Shown here one piece after another: positions 1-10,665 of a stretch of 64,000 nt of DNA; within the stretch, counting starts at the first letter, position 1, and each line of letters starts with the position of its first letter. The position numbers were made by a program, and so were the translations under genes. The notes beneath the pieces were generated by a model. It saw only the letters and a program-made list of their open reading frames with translations. It did no database searches and was not told where the DNA came from. The stretch is from Hippophae tibetana. Taxonomy: Eukaryota > Streptophyta > Magnoliopsida > Rosales > Elaeagnaceae. The DNA lies in assembly GCA_037013495.1 (NCBI GenBank), contig CM072810.1, positions 81,886,449 through 81,950,448 of the forward strand, written 5' to 3'.

Positions 1-151
1 AATATATATCTGAACTCCATCTCATTCCTTATATATATATAATAAAATTTAAATAATAATAATGAAGTCTAAAATCAATAAAAATTAAATAAAATTAGAC
101 TAAAGTTTAAATTGAGAAGTGATAAATTATGCCAAATTATGCAAGTCATCA
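1..151 (-). repeat. 3' LTR of Athila-like copy 1, truncated by window edge
   Basis: Positions 60-151 match the outer end of the LTR at 5308-6065, including the shared AATAAATAAAATTA-rich stretch and the terminal CAAGTCATCA (TGATGACTTG on the element strand). The polypurine tract follows at once at 152, as expected at a 3' LTR start. Confidence 0.8.
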
Positions 152-166
152 AACACCCCTAAACTT
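152..166 (-). other. Polypurine tract of Athila-like copy 1
   Basis: On the minus strand this reads AAGTTTAGGGGTGTT directly before the LTR start TGATGACTTG. It resembles the purine-rich plus-strand primer common in Athila and Tat elements. Confidence 0.7.
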
Positions 167-1381
167 AGAACTTTGTTTATCCTCAAACAAAAATAAAATA
201 AAATAAAATACAATTATAGACAATATCAACTAAATCCCATCGAAAACTACCATCACTCACGAAGCCATGATCTAAATTTAGATTTCATCACTAATAACTT
301 ACTCTTTTTACATCAATATAGTAAGAAAATCAATCAAAAATTCAGTTATTTGTCAAGCAAGAGTTAAGCATTTACTTTATCCCAAAGTTAAATCCTTAAG
401 TGTGTATGTGTGTGAAATAGTCAACTTAACTCCAAACCATTAACAAATTTAGATAAAAATAGAATAACTAAAATCAGAATAATTGTCTCAAATCTTAACT
501 CCATAAGTCCAATTTTTAGAATCCTCTCCACTAATGTAATCAAATACCAAAATCAAAGATCAAAAGGTCTTTAATCAAGGTTGTAATGACAGACCACATG
601 GTGAGGGCTAAGAAAGAAATGGATATGGAAAATCAAAGAAAATTGGGAAAGTACTTGGTAAAAAAACATTAAAAATAATATCCATAGGATTCATATCATA
701 GATCTTTATCGACAATATGCTCATACTGATGATAATATTGTTATCATACTAAATAAGTAGAGTGCTTTTTCTTTTTTTTGTTTTGTTTTCGATTGCCTTG
801 ATACTCATAGTCTTTACTAATTTCAACCACTTAAACCCTTTTTCGATTCTTACCTTTCACTTTCTTTTCTTTTCACACTTTGATAAAATAGAGCAAAAAG
901 AATATGGATTATATAGTTAAAAGATCAAATACAGCTTATATAAAATAAGGCTAAAGGGAGTTGACTATAGGAATACACCATACAATGATGGCGTGATAAT
1001 TATAATGACTGGGAAAGATTTTTGGTTGTGAAAAAAATTTCCTAGATCATTCTCTAATATTTGGTATCAACTAGGATTTCACCTAAATAATTCATCAATA
1101 GATTCTAGAGCAAAGAAATATTGAACTTTCCTAACACAGTTAATTCAACTCATTCTTTTGATAGGTAAAATGGAGTAAAGAAAATTTTACTATGTTCTCA
1201 ATTATTTTCAAGGACAAAGATTTAAATCAAAGTACCCACAAAACTCTACCTAACATAATAGCAGATTTAAAAAAAATTCTCAAAACCATCGTCAATCACA
1301 AATTTCAGAGTCATAACAAATTCAATCATACTCAAATACATGCTTGATAAGATAATTCAATAACTCAAGACTATAGAATTT
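167..1381 (-). other. Non-coding 3' region of Athila-like copy 1
   Basis: No gene is visible. The stretch aligns by eye with 54363-55643 of copy 2 (for example GATTTCATCACTAATAACTT in both), so it belongs to the element. This is where Athila elements may carry an env-like ORF, but none is recognisable here. Confidence 0.6.
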
Positions 1382-1396
1382 AACACCCCCAAACTT
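1382..1396 (-). other. Internal polypurine-tract-like motif
   Basis: On the minus strand it reads AAGTTTGGGGGTGTT, nearly the same as the terminal polypurine tract at 152-166. It recurs at the same place in copy 2 (55644-55658) with conserved flanks, so it is a family feature. It may be an internal plus-strand primer or a relic of an earlier element end. Confidence 0.5.
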
Positions 1397-1689
1397 CAAC
1401 TAAACAATGTCCTCGGTAATTTAAAAGTGAGATAGATTAAAGAAAGGAAAGGAACTCCCCTGGTTTTTTGGTGGATTCGTATTATTTTGTAATTTTTAGC
1501 TCCTTATTCCTCCATAATAAACCAGTGTCAAAATCCAAATTATTCAAATAGTAATAAAAAATAAAATAAAATAAAGTTTTATGGGCTGCCTCCCATAAGC
1601 ACTTGTTTTATAGTCTACACCTAGACTTTTCAATCTACATCAATTAGGATTTCGAAGAGGAATAAATGCACAACTCCTATCCACTTGTT

Positions 1690-2020
1690 CTCCTTAATAG
1701 TGCTTCAATCTCTGACCATTAAATCTAAATATATTTCCTACCTTGTCCTTCAATTCTATTGCTCCAAAAGTGGAAAAAAATTTAATTGTATAAAGACCTG
1801 TCCATCTTGATCTTAACTTGCCTGGGAAGATTTTTTGTCATGAATTGAAAAGCAAAACCTATTGTCCTAGAGCAAACTCACGCCTAAGAATCTATTTTCA
1901 TGCCATTTTTTTATCCGTTCTTTATAGATCTTTTCATTGTCATACACTTCATGCTGAAACTCATCCATTTCATTTAATTGAAGAACTCATTTTTCCCCTG
2001 TTTCCTTCAAATCAAAATTA
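1690..2020 (-). pseudogene. Integrase C-terminal fragment of Athila-like copy 1
   Basis: Minus-strand reading gives a broken match to the integrase C-terminus of Athila/Tat elements: a segment like QLNEMDEFQHEVYDNEKIYKER, then KKWHEN, then a degenerate region with relics of QASxxDQDGQV and WSxIEALLRR. Stops and frame breaks interrupt it. The RT fragment lies directly upstream on the element strand, so RNase H and the integrase zinc finger and DDE core have been deleted between them. Copy 2 keeps the equivalent segment more cleanly at 56165-56270. Confidence 0.65.
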
Positions 2021-2029
2021 AACTTCTTT

Positions 2030-3050
2030 ACAACCCAATAACCTTTATGCTCTAACTCAATAGGGAAACAACATATTTTTCCAACCGAACAATCATCTAT
2101 GAAAATTTCCATTATATCTTCCACCATATTAGGAAAAGATAGCCATCATGCAATGTTGAAATGTTGATGAGGCATTGCGCAATCCAAAGGGCATCCTTCT
2201 AAAAGCAAATGTTCCATAGAGGCATATGAATGTATTTTCTTCTAATCTTTGGGGGCTATTTATGACAATCTGGTTCTACCCCAAATAACCATATAAGAAC
2301 AATAATAGGGATATCTATCCAATTGATCTAACATTTGATCAATGAATGGAGGTGGAAAATGATCCTTCCTTATTGCTTTGTTCAACTTGCAGTAATCCAT
2401 ACATACACTCCAAACCGTGACTATTCTTGTAGGAATAAACTCATTGTTGTCATTTTCACCATCGTCATTCCACTCTTTTTTGGTAGAACATGCAATGGAC
2501 TTACCCTTGAGTTGTCTGAAATAGCATCAATAACTCTAGTATTAAAGAGCTTCAAAATTTTAGCTCCCATAACTTCCTTCATTGTTGGATTTAATCATCT
2601 TTGGGGTTCAATTGATGGTTTGTAAGGTTCTTCCATTAAAATCTTGCACATGTAAATGAATGGAATTATACCTTTTATGATAGAGATAGTACATCCCAAG
2701 GTTGTTCTATGCTCTCTTAACACACACAATAACCTTTCCTTTTCTTAGGATGTAAGTGATGCCGAAACAATCATTAAAAAGTTGTAACTATCATCCAAGA
2801 ATGCATAGCAAAGATGCTCAGGAAATTGCTTCAACTTTGGAGTTGTAGTTTGCTACAATTTTTCTATAGAGATTACAAATCCTTCGTTGCTACCATTGGA
2901 TCTAGCCTCTCCACTTTTTGCTAAATGATGTAACTTGTTGCAATGCTTCCAAGGCTAATACATAGTGGAGAAATTCTTCAGTAACAACAGGTAAGTCAAA
3001 TTCACAAACAACAAAGTTATTGAAATCATAAGCATGAAATGAAGTGGTGA
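2030..3050 (-). pseudogene. Reverse transcriptase fragment of Athila-like copy 1
   Basis: The minus strand carries a degenerate gypsy RT: a stretch like CMDYCKLNKAIRKDHFP near 2370-2420, a relic of the substrate-binding block PFGLRNASSTFQ near 2160-2200, and a catalytic motif reading FIDD (usual YVDD/FIDD) at about 2088-2100. The upstream part (2500-3050) links protease to RT and contains a segment near 2760-2850 that is also kept in copy 2. Several stops and shifts make it non-functional. After the catalytic motif the sequence runs into the integrase C-terminus. Confidence 0.7.
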
Positions 3051-3054
3051 TAAA

Positions 3055-3735
3055 TCATTCTAGGTGATTGGCTGGCATATCCTCTTGAAAGGATTTTACT
3101 ACACATTGCTCAATGACATCTACCCGAAAGAAAGTTCTTAAATCTTCTAAAAATCTCATAACTTTATAGGTACTTAATGTACTCTCTTCCTTGCTCACTC
3201 TCAATGTTAACTCACCCTTTTGAACATCCATTAAAGCCCTTCCTATAGCCAAGAATGGTCGGCTAAGAATTAATGGGACATATTGGTCTTCATCCATATC
3301 TAACACCACAAAATTAGTAGGAAAAATAAATTTATCCACCTTTACCAATACATCTTCTATGATTCCATATAGATACTTGATGGATCGGTCTGCTAGTTGC
3401 AAAGAAATTGTTATTTGTTTCATCTCTCTAAGTCCCAATTTCCTATAAACAAAAAATGGAATAAGATTAATGCTAGAATCAAGATCACATAAAACTTTAA
3501 CAAAAAATGAATTTCTAATAGTGCAAGTAAATGTGAAACTCCATGGATCTTTTAATTTTTGAGGTAATTTATTTTGAAGAATGGCACTACATTCTTTAGA
3601 AAGCTTCATTGTTTCGAACTCCTCCAACCTTCTTTTCTTGGACATGATGTCCTTCAGGAATTTGGCATAATTTGGCATTTGTTCCAAGGCATCTAAAAAA
3701 GTAATATTTATTTGAATTTTCTTAAAAATATCCAA
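3055..3735 (-). pseudogene. Aspartic protease region of Athila-like copy 1, active site altered
   Basis: A 226-residue open frame holding the retropepsin-like domain between gag and RT. Residues about 80-175 cover the domain: the active-site triad reads D-L-D-S-S where the family has D-x-G, so the glycine is lost. The flap-side block SIKYLYGIIEDVLVKVDKF and the C-terminal ILSRPFLA (family ILGRPFLA) are clear, followed by the conserved DVQKGELTLRV. The frame is open end to end but the G-to-D change in the catalytic triad argues against activity. It would act in particle maturation by cleaving the gag-pol precursor. Confidence 0.8.
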
Positions 3736-3739
3736 AAAC

Positions 3740-5127
3740 TTAGAAAATTACTTATCTAATTTTTATTTTTGAAAGCGTTGAGGATAAGGAAGTGGAGTAG
3801 AGAGAATAGGAGGATTGTCAAGAAATGAAATTGATGGACGCATGTTAGTCTCTCTTAGTGTATCAACAATCTCCTCTTCTTTTACTTTATGATTACTTTG
3901 ACCATTCTTTGGAGCTGTAGGGGTGGACTTGGTTTCCTTTGATGGTGACCTCTCAATTTCTCTCCCACTCCTAAGTGTAATGGCCTTGAATTATTCCTTT
4001 GGATTCACTTCTATATTGCTAGGAAGAGTTCCTCTTTGTTGGGAATTGATGGTTGTGGCTAGTTGCCTAATTTTCACTTCAAGATTTTTCATAATGGCTC
4101 CAATATTGTTAAAAATGAGTCTCAATGTTATCCATCTATGAATCACTCTTTTTAAACCTTACTTTGGTGTCCTCAACAAAGAAAACCATGGCATCGTCAA
4201 GTGACATCTTCTTCTTACTTGGTTGACTATAAAACCATGGAAAAGGTTGTAACACATTCATTTTGTTTCCATAAGAAACATTATCATGATTTCAAAGCCT
4301 TGGATGGTAGTAATTTTTCATAGGATTACCACGATAGTTGTAGTTCTGATTTTTGATGTATTGAACATATTCTTTACTTGCTTCATTCATCAAAACTGTC
4401 ACACTTGAATCTGTAACATATTATGTACTTTGTGGTATTCTTTGGGTTGTCAAGGCTGAAATCTAATGAGATAGAAAAGCTACTTAAGTTAAAAGAGCAG
4501 TAAAAGGCTCCAATTCATGAATCCTGACAACTTTCTTAGCCATAGATATTTCATTTGGCCATTGATAGTTATTGTAGGCCATTTCTTCCAAAAGAGAAGT
4601 AGCACCTTCAATTGCCTTTGACATCAAAGTTCCACTAGAAGTAGCATCAATTATGGTTCTAGTTTTCCCATTTAACCCATTATAGAACATCTAAACTTGC
4701 AACCAATCTAGAAACCCATGTTGAGGGCAACGTTGAATCATATCTTTATACTTTTCCCACGCTTCATAAAGTGTCTCAAAATCATTTTGTATGAATTGAC
4801 CAATCTCACTTCTGAGTTGGGCTGTTTTTGTAGGTGGAATGTTTTTGAAATAAACTTTTCTAACATATCCTTCCAACTAGTGATGCTTCCAGGTTGTAGA
4901 GATTTTAGCCAACTTCTAGCCTTGTCCCTCAATGAAAAAGGAAACAATCTCACTCTAATAGTGTCTTCAGTAACACCATTCATCTTTACAGTGTCACAAA
5001 TCTCCAAGAACATCACCAAATGAATATTGGGATCATCAAGTAGTGATCCGCTAAATTGGGCTTGTTGCACCATATTGATCAATGCAGTTTTGAGATCAAA
5101 ATCATTGGCATTAATGTGGTCTGACAT
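3740..5127 (-). pseudogene. gag of Athila-like copy 1
   Basis: Capsid-type gag in three pieces. The first (5127 to about 4850) starts MSDHINANDF and holds the retrotransposon gag core with LFPFSLRDKARSWLKSLQPG. A frameshift near 4850 moves reading to the frame with QLRSEIGQFIQND and HGFLDWLQV, then a stop at 4691-4693 precedes MFYNGLNGKTRTIIDA and EEMAYNNYQWPNE. The rest down to about 3740 is degenerate linker. Copy 2 keeps about 60 more N-terminal residues, so this start is probably internal to the ancestral gag. Confidence 0.8.
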
Positions 5128-5283
5128 CTTATACCTGGGTAACTATCATTCACACCTAGTGAAAAATAAAAAATAATAAAATAATAAAAATGAAATAAAA
5201 TAAAATATAATAAAATATAATATAATTCTAAATTAAAATCAAGATTACATTGTATCGATACCGAAAAAATAAGAAAAAATCAA

Positions 5284-5301
5284 TCCTCAATAACAGCGCC
5301 A
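5284..5301 (-). other. Primer binding site, tRNA-Asp type
   Basis: On the minus strand this reads TGGCGCTGTTATTGAGGA, a decayed form of TGGCGCCGTTGCCGGGGA used by Athila elements and complementary to tRNA-Asp. It lies six bases from the inner LTR end. Confidence 0.75.
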
Positions 5302-5307
5302 AAAACT

Positions 5308-6065
5308 TGATCGGTGTAAAACTGCAAGTGCATAGTATCATAGTTTTATAATAAAGTAACAAAAAGAGTATCTTCCTCAAGGATTGGTAACTTACTTTTG
5401 TCAAATACTAAAATTAAACTAATCTTAATTTTATCTAGAGAAGTCACTAAAGTTGTTATAATTAAAATTTAAAATAAAATAAATTTAAAGAACATATGCA
5501 AAATAAAATAAAGATGCTATTTGAGAATCAAATCAATGGGAAGAAAACATCTAAAAAATCGTTTTCACCTAATCCCTCAATATTCTTTACTCATCTAGCT
5601 AATTGAATTTAATTATTTCTATTTATTAGCAATCTAGAAAAAAAAAATCCAAAATCCTCTTTCGATAGTCAATTGAAAATATTTCTGTTCATTAATTTAC
5701 ACAAGAGTATGCAATTTAATAAAACAAGAAAGTATTAAGACTAATGATTTTACCGCCTATCTATTTCCTTCTTTTTATGTTCTTTTCCTCTTTCATTAAT
5801 CTAATATATATATAATATATATCTAAAATCCCATCCTTCCTTTATATATATATCTTATTTTAAAATTGATTTAAATAAATCATCATTTAAATGTGAGAGT
5901 CCTTAGATGATATGCTTCTAAAATTTTAGACATTTACTGTTTTCAAATATGCAATAATATTTTAATAATAATAATAAAGTCTAAAATCAATAAAAATTAA
6001 ATAAAATTATACTTAAGTTTAAAAGCTAACAAGTGATAATTTATGCCAAATTATACAAGTCATCA
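5308..6065 (-). repeat. 5' LTR of Athila-like copy 1
   Basis: 758 bp bounded by TG...CA, with the primer site just inside and unrelated DNA (CCTAATGACC) outside. It aligns with the LTR at 58881-60039 but lacks roughly 400 bp of its centre. The outer end is AT-rich with TA runs. Confidence 0.8.
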
Positions 6066-6898
6066 CCTAATGACCCATCTTTGATGACCGAAATAGAATC
6101 TAAGTTAGGGCTCTGAGGATGTTTGGGACCCTAAAAACAACAAACCCAAAACCAAGTAAAGATCACCAAAATCACCCTCTTTGTAATGAAGTAGAGTCTT
6201 TGATTTGTAAAATGGACCGTAAGGTAAGAAGCCTACAACCTAATGTCAAAGCATTGATTTTTGATAAGTAAAACTAGTTGAAATAAAACCCAAAAGTAGT
6301 TAAAGATTGCATCTTTGAGATGATAACAAAAGGACCTTTGGCATTTTGGACTCCATTTTTGGAAATGAAACAACAAAATAGATGAGAGAAATTATAAGCA
6401 TACACATTGGTTAGGTTTGAATCCGAGTGGGTAATTCCTATTGGGAGCTTTATTGTCTCTCGAGCATAGAATGCAGCCAGATGGTATGATGCCCAATAAT
6501 TAAATAGTGGTGTTACACACGATGATTTTAATACCTTCTTCAGTGAGATGGGGTTTGGAAAACATATCCCTATGGTAATATTTATTGATCTAGAACTGAC
6601 TATTACTGATGAAGTTAGATTAAGTACCTACCACCAACTTTTCCATCCTGACAGCTCATTTCTAAAAATTAAAGCTCGAGCAGAGGAGAGAACAAAAGAA
6701 TGAAGGAATGAAATGAAATCTTTGATATTTTCTTGCCATTGTTTTGAAGCGAACCAATGGAATGAAAAATTTAAAATGAGATATTAGCATAAACACCCCA
6801 TTTTTCAATGAATTCACAACCCAAAATTATAGTGTTAGTATTAAAAGAATCACAAATACAAGAACTAAGAAATTGGAAGATTGACTAAGTTGGAAGTT
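6066..6898. other. Unassigned intergenic stretch
   Basis: No ORF, RNA gene or recognisable repeat is visible. It separates the Athila-like element from the LTR starting at 6899. Confidence 0.5.
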
Positions 6899-7777
6899 GA
6901 ATGGTTCATGAGTGTGGGAATATTCATGAACAAAATATCTAAATGTAATTTAGTTTCTAAGTGAGTCTTTCAAGAATACTTTTCAAGTCAAATAAACAAT
7001 CGAGCTACAAATGAACACATATTAGGTGTATCTCTATTCTTATGCACGTTAGATTTCATTTTAGACATATAAGAACATTTTACATTTAGGTACTTGATCG
7101 ATCGAGAAATATTTGGATCAATCAAGGTAAATAGATTGATCGAGATGGATCTACCTTGATTAAAAATTCCTCGATTTTATTTTCAAATGAGGTAGGTCAA
7201 TCAAAGTTTAATGCTCGAATGATCAAGGACTAGATCGATGGAAAATCGATCATATTTGATCTATCTGGTCTCTGGATTTAATTTTTAATACCCTAGATCG
7301 ATCGAGATTTAACTAGATCAATCGAGATTTAACTAGATTGATCAATCATATTTTAATCATTTCTTGGATCAAAAGAGTTTCAATCGATCGAGTGGTATGC
7401 GTTTCAACTTTAATCTAATTTATACTTGAGCCATATTATTTAACTACTATATTGTCCTTACATTTTAAAGCTCTTTTAAATGATGCTATAAATAGAATTG
7501 TAATAGGCCTTTTACCTAGGGCTTCAACATATTCTATTTAAACAAACCTAAAGCATACAATTTTTTAATCAAAATTGAATTAACTTTTACAACTTATGCT
7601 TTCTCTAAATCTGTTTTGTAAAAATTATTATGCTAGGATTTTTAATTAGTTAATCTATCAAACATTTTTTAGTTGTGTTTGATTGATTAAAAGGCTTACA
7701 ATATTTGATTGGCATATTTTTATTAATTATTTATTCACCATCTCTAGTTAATTAAATCTGTAACATAAACACTTTCA
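6899..7777 (+). repeat. LTR A of the gag-only family
   Basis: Aligns with LTR B from its first bases (TCATGAG...AATATTCATGAAC) to its end at TTTCA before the primer site. It is about 500 bp shorter, missing the part equivalent to roughly 11500-11975. A TATA-like CTATAAATAG lies near 7487. The start at 6899 is inferred from alignment to LTR B. Confidence 0.75.
7085..7400. promoter_or_regulatory. Cluster of GATCGATCGAG-like motifs in LTR A
   Basis: About ten variants of GATYGATCGAG occur in 300 bp, many centred on the palindrome TCGATCGA. The cluster lies about 90-400 bp upstream of the TATA-like CTATAAATAG. Equivalent clusters are in LTR B and LTR C. It looks like a repeated binding site in U3; no factor is known to me. 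Confidence 0.5.
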
Positions 7778-7792
7778 ACTGGCATAAGATCG
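7778..7792 (+). other. Decayed primer binding site after LTR A
   Basis: Reads ACTGGCATAAGATCG where units B and C have ATTGGTATCAAAG, the initiator-Met-type site of copia elements. Confidence 0.5.
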
Positions 7793-7829
7793 GTTACTAG
7801 GTACACTTAGTGTTGCCTTTCTATGTTCT

Positions 7830-9470
7830 ATAGATGAGAATGTCTAAGATTTTGTTATTTATGGTTGGGAACCACCTACAATTACCAAAGATAATATTGT
7901 CACTCTTAAACCAAGAAACGAATGGATCACTAAAAATAAAATTTGAAGTAATTGGAACCAAAAATGTACTAATGCTATCTTTAGAACTATGTATATTGAA
8001 GAGATCTGTCATATCCCTAATGTTGATACTACTAAGCTTGTTTGGGATATTTTAGAGGTTGCTCATGAGGCATCACCCAAGTTAAAAGAACCAAACTTTG
8101 CATGCTTGGTACTCAATTTGAAACCATAGGATGGAAGAAGATGAGACATGTTTTGAGTTCTATGTTAAACTATATGATGAAATTAACACCTCTTCAAATC
8201 TTGGAGAGAAAATTGATGGTTTTATTAGACATGTTTCCATGATTTATGATGGTGAGAATGAAAATGATGAGGATGATGAAAAATGGAAACTTTTAGCCAT
8301 AAGACTCAAGAAACTCTTCAGCCATAATGCAATGGGATAAGTCACATTGTAGTTGAGTATACTAACAAAAATAATAGAATTGGAAGGGCTTTTAAAGCTA
8401 CCCTTACTGACTCAAAAAGTGACAGCAACAATTCTCATGAATCATAAAATTGTGGCACCAACTACTTGGCATTTACTACAACTATTGGTGGACATTATAG
8501 TAAGTGTGACTTCAAACTATGAAGTAAGCGATTCTAAATTCGTACCCAATAAATTCAATGTAAATAATCTTGATGAATTGTTTATAGAATTAATTGGCAG
8601 TAAGAGACAAAAGGATAAGTTACTTTTAGAAGTAACTAAACTAAATGATAAACATAAATCCTTTGAAATAACTTCCTCAATCATAGAAAAAGAGAAATTG
8701 AATAGTGTGAACATGCTAATGTTTTGAATTTAAGTCTTGCAGATCTCAAAAGGAAAATAAGAATCTTATACAAGAGTTGGAAGAATCAAAGGAAGTTGTG
8801 AAGAGACTGACTATTAGAGCTGAATGGCTTAGAAAATTAAAGTCCTTGACTATGGAAAATGTTTTGGAGATAAGTCGAGGCTAGGCATTGTAGATCAGCA
8901 CTCAACACCATCATCTTCAAATACAATTGAATTTGTAAAATCCTCCAACCCTTCTTCACATGCTACACATTCCCCTTCGACATCAAAGACCATACTTGTA
9001 AGGGATCCTAACTCTAATCCTACTATTATTAATTATGCAAAAATAATGGTTTTTCCTATAATAGTAAAACTATAAATTTGTGCCTTTCTATTTTCATTGT
9101 GGTAGGAAAAGTCATATAAGATCAAATTTTAGGTAGGTTTTTAATGAATACTCCTAAATTTATTAATTCCTTCCAGACTCATAGGAATAAGACTCATAAA
9201 TATCATCCATCTATAAATATTATGTCAAATAATTGTACTATAAAGCATGAAATTGTTGGCTCAAAGAGGCAAGTCAATTTCAGAACATTTAATTATAGGA
9301 CTAATTATCATCATCCTACCATGTATGTTGCATCTTCATTTAAGATAAATGTGAAATCCTAAGGTAAGTCCAAGAAAATCCCTATGACAATTAAGGTAAT
9401 TAATTTTCAATCCAAAGGTACAGAGAAACCAAAGTTCAAGAAAATATGGGTTAGGAAATATTATCTTTTT
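7830..9470 (+). pseudogene. gag of unit 1, gag-only copia-type family
   Basis: A broken copy of the gag at 12097-14080. It lacks about 95 bp encoding the N-terminus and starts at the equivalent of DENVWNIFIYGWEPP. Recognisable pieces: the UBN2-type block MEEDETCFEFYVKLYD (8131), an acidic run near 8250-8280, a lysine- and glutamate-rich coiled-coil segment (8560-8720), and a second zinc-knuckle relic near 9080-9120 keeping only C-G-x3-H. Multiple stops and shifts. The end is set by shared sequence with unit 2 before the common 3' region. Confidence 0.7.
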
Positions 9471-10653
9471 TAGGTTCCTTGATAGTCCCATTTTGTTCAC
9501 CTATGTAATTTTTTTTAGTGCTTATTTAACCTTAGGTGAGCATATATTTTTTTTATTTATGTGTTTATTTTTATATTTTTATTGATATTTCTTTAATTTA
9601 AAAAAAAGAGTAGATTTGTTTTAAACAATGAAAGGAATACTTTTCTTTACAAACTTGACTTATACAGATTGACTTTTCATTATGTAAATAGATATTTTGA
9701 CTTATGTATTTACATATTTTTCACATTTTTTGATCGATCTTGACAAGAACCTACTCACACACTCATTGGAAACATATGTATATCATGCTTGAGATTTATG
9801 TTTGATTTTGTAAGATTGTAGGTCATAATCTAACCTGATTGCAAAATTGTATTTAAGCTTTTTCTTTCACTTTCTAAAATTTTTACTGTAGAAAGATACA
9901 TATTTTTTAGAAGACTACCTATTATAATATGTGAAGCTACCGAAGTGAGGAGAAGGGGTTACCACATAACTAGTGTGAAAACCATTAAATTAGGTTTTCT
10001 GGCTTGTGCATATTTCCTTCAAAAATAATAAAGGAAAAGGTAAAATACAAAAGAAATTACATACATAAAAAGAAAGAGCCAAAAGTGATTATACAAAAAA
10101 AAAAAAAACCAATCCCTCATGTGCAAAAAAGGATAATAACAAAAAAAATAAAGTTTTGTCTTGATAGAAAATTTTATATTGTGAAAAAAGGGCTCAATTG
10201 CATATTACCATGATAGGTGATACTCTTTCCTTTGAACCTTCCATGACTGATCATAAAGGAATAAATTGATAAACTATTGCAGTTTAAACATGTATCTAAT
10301 TTTGGGTGATTAGAGATATGTTACCGTATGTGTTAATGTGTTTATGTGTCTTGTCCATATACTTATGCTTTCAATGGATATTCAAAATCTAAACAAAATT
10401 AATTTCTCAATTGAGCGTTCTATTCTAGTAATGTTTAAATAAGTCTACTACCCTCAATTTTTAAATATATATATATACACACACACACTAATAAACAATG
10501 AATATTTTGAGAAATTGGGTGCCTATTTGCATTTTTATTTTTCAATGTACATTTGAGTTACAAGAATCAAGCAAAGATTGTTTCACTATATAAAATTTAT
10601 TTTTCCTATGAGAGTAATGTAGTGAGAAAGAGGTTTTGTCACATGAATATGCC
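9471..10653 (+). other. Non-coding 3' region of unit 1
   Basis: No gene; AT-rich with A-runs. It aligns with 14081-15600 (for example CTTATTTAACCTTAGGTGAG in both). The lysine-rich frame at 10004-10213 comes from these A-runs and is not a gene. Confidence 0.6.
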
Positions 10654-10664
10654 AAAGGGGGAGA
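10654..10664 (+). other. Polypurine tract before LTR B
   Basis: AAAGGGGGAGA immediately before the LTR start TGTAAGG, the typical copia arrangement. Confidence 0.75.
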
Positions 10665-10665
10665 T

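Larger units (their letters stand above)
1..6065 (-). mobile_element. Athila-like Ty3/gypsy retrotransposon, copy 1, internally deleted
   Basis: Read on the minus strand the order is LTR (6065-5308), primer site (5301-5284), gag, protease, partial RT, integrase C-terminus, a 1.2 kb non-coding region, polypurine tract and the start of the second LTR, which the window edge cuts. RNase H and the integrase catalytic core are missing. The Athila call rests on the tRNA-Asp-like primer site and on gag and protease motifs (YNGLN, NNYQW, DVQKGELTLRV). A second, differently deleted copy lies at 54360-60060. The target duplication cannot be checked because one end is outside the window. Confidence 0.85.

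Noticed and set aside
2335..2625. Plus-strand frame of 96 residues in Athila copy 1
   Set aside because: It is the complement of the RT fragment, whose conserved motifs read on the minus strand.
10004..10213. Lysine-rich frame in the 3' region of gag-only unit 1
   Set aside because: It arises from A-runs; the equivalent stretch in unit 2 (about 14600-14790) is not open and shows no codon conservation.
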